Assembly: GCA_023300235.1 (NCBI GenBank)
Contig: JALZWN010000099.1
Span: forward strand, 1 to 36,274
Source of the DNA: Mariniblastus sp.
Lineage (GTDB): Bacteria > Planctomycetota > Planctomycetia > Pirellulales > Pirellulaceae
Length of the DNA: 36,274 nt
Direction: 5' to 3'
The number at the start of each line of letters is the position of its first letter. Within the stretch, counting starts at the first letter, position 1. This document shows positions 1-7,827 of this stretch, one piece after another. Under the pieces are notes generated by a model, which was given only the letters and a program-made list of their open reading frames with translations, was not told the DNA's origin and did no database searches. Position numbers and translations under genes: made by a program.

Positions 1-1037
1 TCATCATCGTCGTCTAGATCAAACCCAAATTCAGTATCACTATCGGCTAACGAAAGCTGAGAATCTTGATCGTCAAATGCAACGAACTCGTCATCCTCTA
101 CCTCACCACCATTGCCGACCACGGACGCGTCGAGATCATCCTCTGTCTTAAACCTTTTGCTTGACCCGCTGGATTTGAAAGAGCCCGACGCTTCGCTCAT
201 TTCAGCGGCGTCTTCAAGGCTGAACACATCTGAGTCCGATCCTTCGCTAAGTTCGAAGTCAAAATCATCGTCGGCTGGCTGATCAATTGGCATGGTGTTG
301 GCTCGTCGTTCGTTTGTTGATTTAACTTTAGGTACATCTGGCTCTGCGGACACAAGTTCTTCAACCACACTCACTTCGGTTGGCATCATCATTGCGGCCG
401 GTTCGTTGTCGTCAGGAACCTCTTTATCTTTCGGTTTCATAAATCGCTCGGCCTTTTTGAATTGGCCTCGCGGGTTTTCGACGACGGGTTCGCCTCGCTT
501 CTTCGGTCGCTTTCGCGGAGGCGGTCGGAAGCTTGGATCGCGTGTTATAAAAACTTGAGAAAACGCCCAGCAGAGCAACGTCACCGCGACCAATAGGTAA
601 GGCCAATTAGCGGACAGGAAAGCCTCAATGCCTTCTGGCACCTCATCCTTCGAATCCCTTACCCCCGCGATTGTCGTTTGCGTCCCCGTCAGTTGGCCAG
701 TCGCACTGGGCGGTTTCGGCGTCAGGTTTTCAGGATCAGCACCTTCACCTGAAATCGTTTCGTTACCGGCTTCATCAACTTGATTGTAAATCGCCGGTTC
801 AACTTTTGAATCGTCGGTCGCCTCTGAAAACCCCGCTGCCTTGCCAACCACAGGCCCATTCGGTGTAGCAATGCCTCGCCCCAAAGCTCCCGTCCCCAAA
901 AGCGAGGGCAACTCTCTGGCTAACTCCTCAACCGACGGCGTAGCAAGCTGAAGAGGAGTCTCCTCAAATTTCAAATCACCGACAAACAGGGGGTCCTGAT
1001 GCGAAGGCACTGCAAATACCGACAATTTAGATTTCAT
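1..1037 (-). CDS. Single-pass membrane protein with acidic tail, paralogue A (C-terminus off left edge)
   Basis: The frame is open from an ATG at 1037 down to base 1 with no stop, about 345 codons. I do not recognise the family. What can be seen: an N-terminal low-complexity region of about 145 residues rich in P, E, T and G; one hydrophobic segment starting NWPYLLVAVTLL and ending WAFSQVFI; then a basic stretch rich in K, R and P; then a long acidic region with blocks such as DDDFDFELSEGSDSD. The next gene (1338-2198) has the same plan and alignable blocks (NWPYLL / WWPYLL, RDPSFR / RAPSFK, ADDDFDFE / TDDEFEFD), so the two are tandem paralogues. No signal peptide and no good Shine-Dalgarno site are visible. 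The topology (long Pro/Glu arms on both sides of one helix) would suit a scaffold or membrane tether, but that is a guess. The frame is certain, the function unknown. Confidence 0.75.
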   Translation of the reverse strand, partial: MKSKLSVFAVPSHQDPLFVGDLKFEETPLQLATPSVEELARELPSLLGTGALGRGIATPNGPVVGKAAGFSEATDDSKVEPAIYNQVDEAGNETISGEGADPENLTPKPPSATGQLTGTQTTIAGVRDSKDEVPEGIEAFLSANWPYLLVAVTLLCWAFSQVFITRDPSFRPPPRKRPKKRGEPVVENPRGQFKKAERFMKPKDKEVPDDNEPAAMMMPTEVSVVEELVSAEPDVPKVKSTNERRANTMPIDQPADDDFDFELSEGSDSDVFSLEDAAEMSEASGSFKSSGSSKRFKTEDDLDASVVGNGGEVEDDEFVAFDDQDSQLSLADSDTEFGFDLDDDD

Positions 1038-1337
1038 GGCAACCGATAAGTTTTTTCGGTCATTGGCTGCATTATTAGACGCGGGCAACCAGTTACCGAA
1101 AGACGACACAAATTTGATTCTCGATCTCACATTGTAACAAAAATATCCCTGCCGTTAACCGAACAGCTTCGACAAATTACATCCCACGTAGATGGCTGGC
1201 AAAACATGCGGATCAGAGCAATTAGTCAAGCTCGGTCACCCAAAAAGCCCCGCCTGCAGGAATCACACGGCCGGTGGAAAACACGAATTTCAATCGCAAG
1301 ACCTAAATTCCTCGGCACAAAAACCGATCGCAACCGA
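1038..1337. other. Intergenic spacer between the two paralogues
   Basis: This 300-base spacer lies between the stop of paralogue B and the start of paralogue A. I see no supported gene, hairpin or clear promoter. A modestly A/T-rich patch around 1125-1150 is the most likely place for a promoter of the downstream gene. Confidence 0.4.
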
Positions 1338-2198
1338 CTACTTGAATCGCGATTCTGCTCCAGCTGCTTTTCGTTTTTTCTGCGAAGCGATAATTTCTGC
1401 GGCTTCAAGGATCTTGCTCCTCTGTTCTTCACTGAGCAAGTCCGAATCTGAATCCCCGAAATCAGAAACAAAATCAAATTCAAATTCATCATCAGTCGGT
1501 CGATCCACACTCGCGCCGGCCTGCGTCTGAGTCTTGGCAGAATTGCTCGCTGTGGCTTCAGCGTTTGCCTTGGGGATTCCAAGCGACCCAGGCACTACAC
1601 TCGTCACTAAGTTTTGCTCTACCTTGCCTACCTCTTGGCCAGCTTCATTTTTCTGAAACCGAGTCGAGACCTTAAACTTGCCTTTAGTAGTCGACTGGAT
1701 TTCATCTGGAGTGCGTTCTGGAATGACGTGGTGTTTGAAGCTCGGTGCTCGCTTTAAACACAACTGAGCAACAACCCACCCCACCGATACCACACCGATC
1801 AACAGGTACGGCCACCAACCGGCCATCAACGAATCTGGCAACGTACCGCCAGCGTCTTGTTCAGATGCAAGGACAACCGCAGTCATGTCGGAACCATCAG
1901 AAACTTCTTCTCCATCTGTATTCAGCTCAGTGTTTTCTGTTGAAGCCTTCGCTGTCTCAGAATCGCCACTTTCAGATTCCTTTAACGCACTCCTGGTCGC
2001 TGATTTATCAACGACCGGGCTATGCAACCGGAAGTCGGGCGTCGGATCATCCGGGCCAAAGATTGGCGGTTGATTTCCCAACAGATTATCGACCGCAGGA
2101 ATCTCTGATTTCGGCGCAACAAAGAACTCCGTTTGCCCGTCGATCTGTTGATTCTTATTCGATAGAGGCAGCAACGTTGCAATCTTGGAAGGAGACAT
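1338..2198 (-). CDS. Single-pass membrane protein with acidic tail, paralogue B
   Basis: The gene encodes 286 residues from an ATG at 2198. Unrecognised family. An extramembrane N-terminal region of about 125 residues is rich in S, E, D and T. A single hydrophobic helix follows (WWPYLLIGVVSVGWVVAQLCL), then a basic juxtamembrane stretch (KRAPSFKHHVIPERTP) and an acidic block (TDDEFEFDFVSDFGDSDSD). The protein ends in a basic tail (SQKKRKAAGAESRFK). The same order and several identical blocks occur in the adjacent downstream gene (1-1037, same strand), which is longer. No signal sequence or catalytic motif is visible. A tandem duplication with divergence outside the helix and acidic block suggests those two parts carry the function. 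The 300-base spacer argues for separate promoters. Coding status is well supported, function unknown. Confidence 0.8.
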   Translation of the reverse strand: MSPSKIATLLPLSNKNQQIDGQTEFFVAPKSEIPAVDNLLGNQPPIFGPDDPTPDFRLHSPVVDKSATRSALKESESGDSETAKASTENTELNTDGEEVSDGSDMTAVVLASEQDAGGTLPDSLMAGWWPYLLIGVVSVGWVVAQLCLKRAPSFKHHVIPERTPDEIQSTTKGKFKVSTRFQKNEAGQEVGKVEQNLVTSVVPGSLGIPKANAEATASNSAKTQTQAGASVDRPTDDEFEFDFVSDFGDSDSDLLSEEQRSKILEAAEIIASQKKRKAAGAESRFK

Positions 2199-2540
2199 TG
2201 GATCAATCTATAAATCTGTCCGCAAGAGCTGGGTTGAACACCCAAAGCCAGCGTTTTAGAGGGTAGAAAAGCAGAATTACATTGTAGCTTGGCAGTCTTC
2301 GACTGGAAGTGTAACTGAGCAACAAGTTCGAACAAACTGATTCGACTTCGGGTGGTCGCACACCGAAGCTTGGTAAATTCTAAGGATTAAAACATTCTGC
2401 CCGATTCGCCTTCCAAAACAACTCCATTTCAGCGAACATAGGGGTCAGACGGTTTTCAGTTCCAGCGGGCTTTTTGATATTAAGGTGTTCCAATTAAGAC
2501 AGTATTTGTTCCATTTTCAGAATTTGATTGTGACAATGTC
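2199..2540. other. Divergent upstream region
   Basis: This is the spacer between paralogue B (leftward) and the FabZ-like gene (rightward). It should hold both promoters. The sequence is A/T-enriched at 2380-2400 and 2475-2530, but I cannot assign convincing -35/-10 boxes. No gene is supported here. Confidence 0.4.
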
Positions 2541-2966
2541 TTGGCTTCGCGCGACGAGATTTTAAAAGTCAATCCGCATCGCTTTGAGATGCAACTTCTC
2601 GATGCCGTTTTGTTAATGGATGACTCGCGGGCAGTTGGATACTTGGACGTTTCCGAGGAAATGTTCTGGATTCGTGGACACTTCCCTGAGCGACCGCTGA
2701 TGCCTGGCGTACTGATCTGCGAGAGCGCCGCTCAACTTTCATCATACTTCGCCATCAAAACAGGGCTAGTCAGCAATGGAGTTGTTGGACTCGGCGGCCT
2801 AGAAGAAATTCGATTCCGCGGCCCAGTCGTTCCCGGTGACCGCCTTGTCCTGATGCTCAAAAAAGGTCGCTTCCGACCCAACGCAATGTTCAAAGCCGAT
2901 TTCCAAGGCTATGTGAACGAAAAGCTTGTCGTCGACGGGACCATCAAAGGCGTTGCACTGGCATAG
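2541..2966 (+). CDS. FabZ-like 3-hydroxyacyl-ACP dehydratase (hotdog fold)
   Basis: A 141-residue single hotdog domain. FabZ/FabA-type enzymes dehydrate 3-hydroxyacyl-ACP to trans-2-enoyl-ACP in fatty acid elongation. The active-site signature GHFPERPLMPGVLICESAAQ is intact, with the catalytic His at residue 47 and the acid (Glu61) in the following helix. An NPHRF block at residues 11-15 corresponds to the N-terminal PHR/YPF motif of FabZ. The length is typical of FabZ. The start is a TTG at 2541. An ATG at 2536 is out of frame and stops at once, and no in-frame ATG lies upstream. The gene stands alone, away from any fab cluster, so it may be a second dehydratase for lipid A-type, polyunsaturated or hopanoid-associated acyl chains, not the housekeeping copy. 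That last point is inference. Confidence 0.85.
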   Translation: MASRDEILKVNPHRFEMQLLDAVLLMDDSRAVGYLDVSEEMFWIRGHFPERPLMPGVLICESAAQLSSYFAIKTGLVSNGVVGLGGLEEIRFRGPVVPGDRLVLMLKKGRFRPNAMFKADFQGYVNEKLVVDGTIKGVALA

Positions 2967-3112
2967 CAGCTGCTAGCAATGTCAAAGTTTTACAAATAAA
3001 TCAATGATTCCGATTAAACCTATCGTGCCAAACGTGCCGATCATACCTTCATCAAGCGGCGTATCGCTTGAGTTATGAAATCATTTTTGTAGAACATTTG
3101 AAGGTACAGAAC

Positions 3113-3331
3113 ATGCGTCGATTTATCACTGCGGCGTTGTTGGGATTAGCTCTGACAACTAGCGTTGGATGCTTCATACCGGCCTACGACGCTGACCCAG
3201 CAGTTCGCGCAAGACAATTGATCTATCAATCCGAAGACCTTCGCAACCTTCGCGAAGAGTGGCACCGGTTCTGGTTCTTGGATCAACCAAGTCACCTGAA
3301 CCCGGTTCGCACACACGGCGGAATCCTGTAG
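3113..3331 (+). CDS. Small lipoprotein with C-terminal HGGI motif
   Basis: A 72-residue protein. The start at the ATG at 3113 is chosen because it places MRRFITAALLGLALTTSVGC at the N-terminus, a textbook lipoprotein signal with lipobox SVGC. The longer frame from 3068 would bury this signal. An AAGGT lies just upstream as a weak ribosome site. The mature part, about 53 residues, ends in WHRFWFLDQPSHLNPVRTHGGIL. From memory, a tail of the form FLDxPSHLxPxRxHGGI recurs in small secreted proteins of planctomycetes, but I cannot check this here. It has no catalytic motif. It is probably anchored to the periplasmic face of a membrane, and its function is unknown. Confidence 0.75.
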   Translation: MRRFITAALLGLALTTSVGCFIPAYDADPAVRARQLIYQSEDLRNLREEWHRFWFLDQPSHLNPVRTHGGIL

Positions 3332-3553
3332 GCCAACCCTGTAGCCAAACTCTAATCTCTCTCTCGCCGGGTTCTTTGGAATCCGGCTTGATCATTGCGG
3401 CACGCAAGGTCGTTGCGTTGGCCAAGAACCCGTGGCGACCACACCAGCGAGTGGGCGAGTGCTTTGCCAGCGCCTCACAAGGCCTTGGCTTTTTCTTACC
3501 GGAAATACGCGTGGGATACAAAAAGGCTAAAAGCACTGTCGCTGCCTTTTTTC

Positions 3554-3587
3554 CAATCGAGCCGCTACACCAATCGAGCCGCTACAC
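3554..3587. repeat. 17-bp tandem duplication
   Basis: CAATCGAGCCGCTACAC occurs twice, head to tail and perfect (3554-3570 and 3571-3587). Each copy contains GAGCCGCT, which can pair with AGCGGCTC at 3600-3607 overlapping the truB stop, so two alternative stem-loops are possible in the truB transcript. Confidence 0.85.
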
Positions 3588-3605
3588 GACCGGCAGTCGA
3601 GCGGC

Positions 3606-4511
3606 TCAGTCGTTCCAATACTTCGCGAAGTTAATTTTCGGCGTGAAAATACAATCTTCTCGCTGAATCAAAATCGCCAACACTCGTCCTTGCCCGTCAA
3701 CACCCACCACCCGTTCAGAATCGGCGAAGCCCAGCAAACGAACTGGCTTTGCATCGACCAACCCCGCAGCCTGATCGTCGTCCAAAATCACTCGCTCAAC
3801 GCCCTGCAAACAATGATCCACCGGCAACAAATGCTGAACGATATTTTCGGCATTGAGATCGTCCACACGGACCGCTTGAGCCACCGAAAACTCCCCGATC
3901 GCCGTTCGCTCCAGAGCCGTCATGATCGCGGCAGATCCGACACTCGCACCAATGTCACGGCCCAGTGACCGCACGTAAGTCCCGGTGCCACATTCGATCT
4001 GCAACTGAAAGTTGGGATACTCAAACCCAGTCAACCGCAGCGAGTAAACCTGAATCTGCCGTGGCTTTAGTTTGACTTCCTTGCCCTGCCTTGCCAGATC
4101 GTAGGCTCGTTTTCCGTTGACTTTCAACGCACTGAACTTGGGCGGCATCTGCTCAATCTCGCCAACGAAATCCGGCAACACTGCTTCGATCTGAGCGGCC
4201 GTCACGACGGGAGCCTCAGCCAGCGGTTCTAACTGGCCTTCGATGTCTTCGGTATCTGACGAAACGCCCAGCCGAAAATCGCCGACGTAGGTCTTCGAGG
4301 TCTCTTGGACCAAATTCGTTAATCGAGTCGCTGGGCCGACACACACCACCAGCACGCCAGTAGCCAATGGATCAAGCGTCCCACAGTGCCCAATCTTTGC
4401 CGGACGCACCAATCGCTGTGCCGCGTTGACAGCATCCCGCGAAGTCTGCCCCGGTTGTTTATTCAAATTGATAAAGCCAATCAAAGCTCTAATCCTCGCG
4501 TGATTCGACAT
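3606..4511 (-). CDS. truB: tRNA pseudouridine-55 synthase TruB
   Basis: The 301-residue protein isomerises U55 in the T-loop of tRNAs to pseudouridine. The catalytic motif GHCGTLDPLATGVL is present, with the catalytic Asp at residue 47. The N-terminal FINLNKQPGQTSRDAV block, the KTYVGDFRLG strand and the GTYVRSLGRDIG motif are all as in TruB. The length suits a bacterial TruB with a short C-terminal domain. The start ATG at 4511 precedes the first core strand by about 12 residues. A 56-codon gene ends 46 bases upstream on the same strand and is probably cotranscribed. There is no rbfA, infB or rpsO beside it, unlike the usual truB neighbourhood. Downstream of the stop lies a short repeat that could form a hairpin. 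Confidence 0.95.
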   Translation of the reverse strand: MSNHARIRALIGFINLNKQPGQTSRDAVNAAQRLVRPAKIGHCGTLDPLATGVLVVCVGPATRLTNLVQETSKTYVGDFRLGVSSDTEDIEGQLEPLAEAPVVTAAQIEAVLPDFVGEIEQMPPKFSALKVNGKRAYDLARQGKEVKLKPRQIQVYSLRLTGFEYPNFQLQIECGTGTYVRSLGRDIGASVGSAAIMTALERTAIGEFSVAQAVRVDDLNAENIVQHLLPVDHCLQGVERVILDDDQAAGLVDAKPVRLLGFADSERVVGVDGQGRVLAILIQREDCIFTPKINFAKYWND

Positions 4512-4557
4512 CGCCGGCCAATAAAACCCAAACCGCTACCAAGCCCCAATGCCTTCA

Positions 4558-4728
4558 TCATCCGTTTTTGATTTTCTCGATTTCGGCTTTGATTTCAGCG
4601 ATCTGTCGCTCGATGCTCTCCACTTCACCCGGTTCGTCGGTCTGTTGCTTCGCCGCGGCCAACAGCTTTTCTTGCTTTTGATGCTTCTGACGCAACACTT
4701 CTAAACGCTTCTTGGCTTTTTTATCCAT
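4558..4728 (-). CDS. Small coiled-coil protein upstream of truB
   Basis: This 56-residue frame from the ATG at 4728 ends in two consecutive TGA stops (4558-4560 and 4555-4557). The composition is strongly helical and charged: MDKKAKKRLEVLRQKHQKQE at the N-terminus, then a short DEPGEVE break, then a second amphipathic helix IERQIAEIKAEIEKIKNG. This predicts a helical hairpin or coiled coil. AAAGG lies about 5-9 bases upstream of the start. The regular heptad-like pattern, clean start, tandem stop and tight spacing to truB support a real gene. The function is unknown. The basic N-terminal half could bind RNA or the ribosome, but that is speculation. Confidence 0.65.
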   Translation of the reverse strand: MDKKAKKRLEVLRQKHQKQEKLLAAAKQQTDEPGEVESIERQIAEIKAEIEKIKNG

Positions 4729-4916
4729 GGTTGCCTTTGGCGAAATGGGACGAGATAGAAATAAAAATGGGCCGACCCCAAACGGATCAGCCCACTATTG
4801 TTATCGGTTGTTGAAAATCGTCAACAACGCCTGCTCGGTGCTCGGGAGCTTTTTGACCGCCATTGGCCACTCAAATGACTGGGCCACTAAAATGCCTTGC
4901 CCCGTGTACCCTACCC

Positions 4917-5603
4917 TTACTGCGTCACTGCTGTGGTAACAGATTCCACGTCAGCAATCGTCGCAGGAGGCTTGTTCTCACCGTACGACTGGGTGACAAG
5001 CTGGCTTGAAGCAGCAGTAATCGTTGCTGGAACGCGATCCGAAAGACGCACATCAACGACTCCACGATGACTGTAGTAAGTGTTGATCGTGTGGCGGATA
5101 GCAGTAAGACGAGCCTGGTCAGTTGCTTGATCAGAACTGCGGCTAAGATAAACAGCTCGTTCGCTGGCCGGGTTGTTCAGAGCGATTCCCTTTACGCGGT
5201 CGATACCAACTCGGTTTAGCTCGTTGTCCTCAGTGAAGAAGCTTTGATCCATCACCGCTTGAACTTCGTTACCAACGGCAAGCATCGGGCGCCAAACGGC
5301 GTAATAGTCTCGCCTGTCCTGACAAGCAAACGGCTTTGGCCAAGCATCGTTTCGTGCGGCGATTTTTTCATTCAGGGCCGCTTGATGATCAAGCTGAGCT
5401 CTGAAATCTTGAACGTTCGCGCTGAGCCGCCCGTGGCCTTTTCCCAAACATCCACCGCCTCCACAAGAACCGGCGTCAACAGGATAAGAAAAACTGCCTG
5501 CCGAGTTGCAACTTGAGCAACTCTGAGCAGATGCGTTGCCCGACAGGCCAGCAAAGGTGACCACAGCGAATGCTGCGACGACAGTTGAGATGGTTTTGAT
5601 CAT
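4917..5603 (-). CDS. Secreted Cys/Gly-rich protein of unknown function
   Basis: The protein has 228 residues from the ATG at 5603, preceded by GGAG at a 7-base spacing. An in-frame TTG one codon upstream is less likely. The N-terminus is a Sec signal peptide (MIKTISTVVAAFAVVTFAGL, cleavage near ASA-QS). A short Cys/Gly segment follows (CSSCNSAG, then CGGGGC), then a helical region with RNDAWPKPFACQDRRDYYAVW, and a C-terminal half containing DRVKGIALNNPASERAVYLSR. The middle block looks to me like a motif of planctomycete secreted proteins, and the C-terminal half has a faint resemblance to OmpA-like peptidoglycan-binding domains, which I would not rely on. It is probably exported to the periplasm or cell surface. 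Function unknown. Confidence 0.7.
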   Translation of the reverse strand: MIKTISTVVAAFAVVTFAGLSGNASAQSCSSCNSAGSFSYPVDAGSCGGGGCLGKGHGRLSANVQDFRAQLDHQAALNEKIAARNDAWPKPFACQDRRDYYAVWRPMLAVGNEVQAVMDQSFFTEDNELNRVGIDRVKGIALNNPASERAVYLSRSSDQATDQARLTAIRHTINTYYSHRGVVDVRLSDRVPATITAASSQLVTQSYGENKPPATIADVESVTTAVTQ

Positions 5604-6017
5604 CAAAAAACTCCAACGATTTTGTCTTTAGAACGGCATAATGCCTTGCCGTGAATCGATTACAAACGGGGTCACGGATGTAGCGCTTTTGTATATTGCA
5701 CCAATGAAACCGATAAACGGCTTCACGTACGTTATCGGAACCGACACAGCGGATAACCGGTGCCAGCAGCTGTTTTCCAGAAAATAAAAACGCCGCTAGT
5801 GCTGAATCTGCGAACCCACGCCGGTCAACGAACGAGTACGGGATCCGTAAACTTTAGCGATTACGTAATTCAGGACTCGCTTTCGCAACCTTACCTTGGG
5901 GTACGAATAAGCATTTTTAAAGACAAACGAACGCGAGCGAGCCAAATGACGGCTCGCCGAACGGGAGACTACCAGAGGATAGATGGCTGAATCACACCAG
6001 CAGCCTTAAGCATCCCC
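5604..6017. other. Intergenic region upstream of the secreted Cys-rich gene
   Basis: This 414-base region holds the promoter side of the Cys-rich gene and the 3' side of the 6018-6719 gene. The only structure seen is a short hairpin, GCGAGCC / GGCTCGC with a 7-base loop, at about 5937-5957. It has no T-run in either direction, so it is not a clear terminator. A 76-codon plus-strand frame inside it has no supporting signals. Confidence 0.4.
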
Positions 6018-6029
6018 TTAAGCATCCCC
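6006..6029. repeat. 12-bp tandem duplication spanning a stop codon
   Basis: TTAAGCATCCCC is present twice (6006-6017 and 6018-6029). On the minus strand this reads GGGGATGCTTAA twice, that is the last codons Gly-Asp-Ala plus TAA followed by an in-frame second copy with its own TAA. Confidence 0.9.
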
Positions 6030-6719
6030 TTGTTCTTGCTCAAGTTCTTGCTCCGCAATCCGCGCGGCCCTTTCGGCGGCCAACTTGGCTTTCTCTTTGG
6101 CGATCTCCGTCTCCAATCGGCCGTTGACGATCAGCTTGGTATCGATGTTCTCCTCAACCCAAGCCATAATTTCGTCCGTCGCGACTCGTTCGTATTTCAA
6201 GTCATCGATCAAAAATTTGTTCTCAACGCCTTGGGCATCTTTGTAATACACCATCGTGATGCCTTTCTTGTCCCACTTGGCTTTATCGATTTTGGTGATT
6301 TGATCCAGCGTTAACTCCTGGCCTGCCGAATTTCGCAAACCGTTTTCGGTTGACTCGATCCACGTCCCCTTAGTCCTCAAACACCAAAACAAACAAGGCA
6401 ACGCAATCAGCCAACAAAACGCCCACAGCCCGTAGTTGAACCAAATGAAATCTCTGGCGTGCTTGACGGTGTACTCTTCCTTAGGCCGTTTCTTGCTCCA
6501 GTCATGCTTAGTCGCGATCTCAACCCACTCTTGATCTCGCTGCTCTTCAGATAGCGAAACATTCTTTAGAATCGGTTCCCAAGCCGCTGACACCTCCAGT
6601 TTATGGGGCCCTGTAATCAAGGCGTCGTAGCCGGCGTACGCTCCATAGCCCAACGTTCCCAAGCCGATTACGAGGAACTTCAACCAAAAAAACTTCTCTG
6701 TGTCAGCTCGCTTGTTCAT
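6018..6719 (-). CDS. Two-TM membrane protein with PH-like and coiled-coil C-terminus
   Basis: The gene encodes 233 residues from an ATG at 6719. The first TM helix is near residues 12-30 (FWLKFLVIGLGTLGYGAYAG). A polar loop of about 60 residues is rich in K, E and W. The second TM helix is near 93-112 (FNYGLWAFCWLIALPCLFWC). A beta-rich region follows (GTWIESTENGLRN, ITMVYYKDAQGVENKFLIDD) that reads like a bacterial PH-like or YcxB-type domain. The protein ends in an alanine/glutamate coiled coil (about 195-230). No family name can be given with confidence. It is probably an inner-membrane protein with the PH-like part and coiled coil in the cytoplasm. Its stop codon lies in a 12-bp tandem duplication. 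Confidence 0.7.
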   Translation of the reverse strand: MNKRADTEKFFWLKFLVIGLGTLGYGAYAGYDALITGPHKLEVSAAWEPILKNVSLSEEQRDQEWVEIATKHDWSKKRPKEEYTVKHARDFIWFNYGLWAFCWLIALPCLFWCLRTKGTWIESTENGLRNSAGQELTLDQITKIDKAKWDKKGITMVYYKDAQGVENKFLIDDLKYERVATDEIMAWVEENIDTKLIVNGRLETEIAKEKAKLAAERAARIAEQELEQEQGDA

Positions 6720-7036
6720 GTTGCTCTTATCAATCCTAAGAATTTGCTACGGGCGGCCGCGTAAAAAGTCAATCGAATCGGTGAAATACATTCGTGAGCT
6801 TGCACACAATGACTTTCACCGCCAATCTGAGACCACGCAGCAATCGTTAACCTATCCTATTGTAACACGCAACTCCTCTTCTAGCCTCACCGGAAAGTTG
6901 GGGGCCATTTGTAGTGATAAAAAACGGGATGGAATGTCCGGATTTTTCGTGATTCGGGTAATCAACCGATCGGGAAGACGTTATCATGTAGGCAAAAGCA
7001 AACGCACAAAAAATAAGTTACAGTGAAGGCAGACAG
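6720..7036. other. Divergent promoter region
   Basis: This is a 317-base spacer between a leftward gene (6018-6719) and a rightward gene (7037-7483). It should contain both promoters. Nothing else is recognised. The open frame at 6700-7026 on the plus strand overlaps the divergent gene start and has no domain content. Confidence 0.4.
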
Positions 7037-7483
7037 ATGGCAGTTGATATTACTCGGGAACAATGGGAGCTGGAGACGGAGCGTTTATGCCCGAGTGCAT
7101 TGGCGTTTAATGCTTACGCCGACCTAGAACGCTACATCGTTGAAAACACCGATCTTAACTGCACTTACCAAAGCGTTAATCGCGGTAAGTCAGACTACGC
7201 AACGTTTCTTGGACAAGCCGGAAACTGCAATGTGATCCAAGTTTACAAAGGTCAGTGCCAACTTAACTGGCGCTGGAAACTAAAGGTTCCCGGAACTACC
7301 GACGAAGAACGTGAGGAAATCAACGAGATCTTTGAAGAGTTCCGCGTGACGCTCAACGGCAAAGAAGACAAAGGCTGGGAAACCGTTAAAGTCCTTCGCT
7401 TAGGTGAAGAGAACGTTCAAGAGGCAGTTAAAGTGCTCGCCGACAAACTCATGGCCATCATCGGTGCCAAAGAAGAAAAGTAG
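7037..7483 (+). CDS. Cytosolic protein of unknown function
   Basis: The gene encodes 148 residues. The ATG at 7037 has AAGG about nine bases upstream (GTGAAGGCAGACAG before the ATG). No signal peptide or TM helix is present. The composition is acidic and helical, with a beta-rich middle (CTYQSVNRGKSDYATFLG, CNVIQVYKGQCQLNWRWKLK) and a C-terminal helix (NVQEAVKVLADKLMAII). The Cys and Trp residues in the middle do not form a known metal site. I do not recognise the family. It is monocistronic: a strong rho-independent terminator starts 50 bases after the stop, and its upstream neighbour is divergent. Confidence 0.75.
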   Translation: MAVDITREQWELETERLCPSALAFNAYADLERYIVENTDLNCTYQSVNRGKSDYATFLGQAGNCNVIQVYKGQCQLNWRWKLKVPGTTDEEREEINEIFEEFRVTLNGKEDKGWETVKVLRLGEENVQEAVKVLADKLMAIIGAKEEK

Positions 7484-7533
7484 AACCTCAAAACCTGTTG
7501 TAAATAACAGGTCCCACAAGTTGTACACGCTCT

Positions 7534-7565
7534 AAAGCCACTGATCTAAATCAGTGGCTTTTTTC
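7534..7565 (+). terminator. Rho-independent terminator
   Basis: The perfect stem AAAGCCACTGAT / ATCAGTGGCTTT with a four-base loop is followed by a T-run. It terminates the 7037-7483 transcript. Confidence 0.9.
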
Positions 7566-7827
7566 TATCTACCTAACAAGTCAACCATCAAGTCAACAAA
7601 CCCGCCAACGGCGCCTTGAATCGTAATTTTCGGCGACGGCCAAAGGCATAACCGTGGTAAATGCTTCAACAGATAGAGCTATTGCGGCTTACACCTAATT
7701 GTCGCACCAAACGATTTGCCACTACTAAATTCTTGACTTATTGTTACCGTAAACTAGTAAGCGAAGCAGCGACCAAACGATTACTAAACAACTTTTCCCC
7801 ACTCCAAAAAGAACGACGAGTCCGCCC
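7566..7827. other. Upstream region of ppa
   Basis: This spacer contains the ppa promoter. An A/T-rich stretch around 7715-7760 is the likely area. No gene or hairpin is supported. Confidence 0.35.

Noticed and set aside
5937-5957. Hairpin GCGAGCC / GGCTCGC as a terminator
   Set aside because: No T-run follows in either direction, and it is near no gene end that would use it.
5760-5990. 76-codon plus-strand frame in the 5.6-6.0 kb spacer
   Set aside because: It has no ribosome site and no recognisable domain, and would have to be an isolated gene in a promoter region.
6700-7026. 108-codon plus-strand frame between divergent genes
   Set aside because: It overlaps the start of the 6018-6719 gene and lies in a promoter region. 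The composition is not protein-like and no ribosome site is present.
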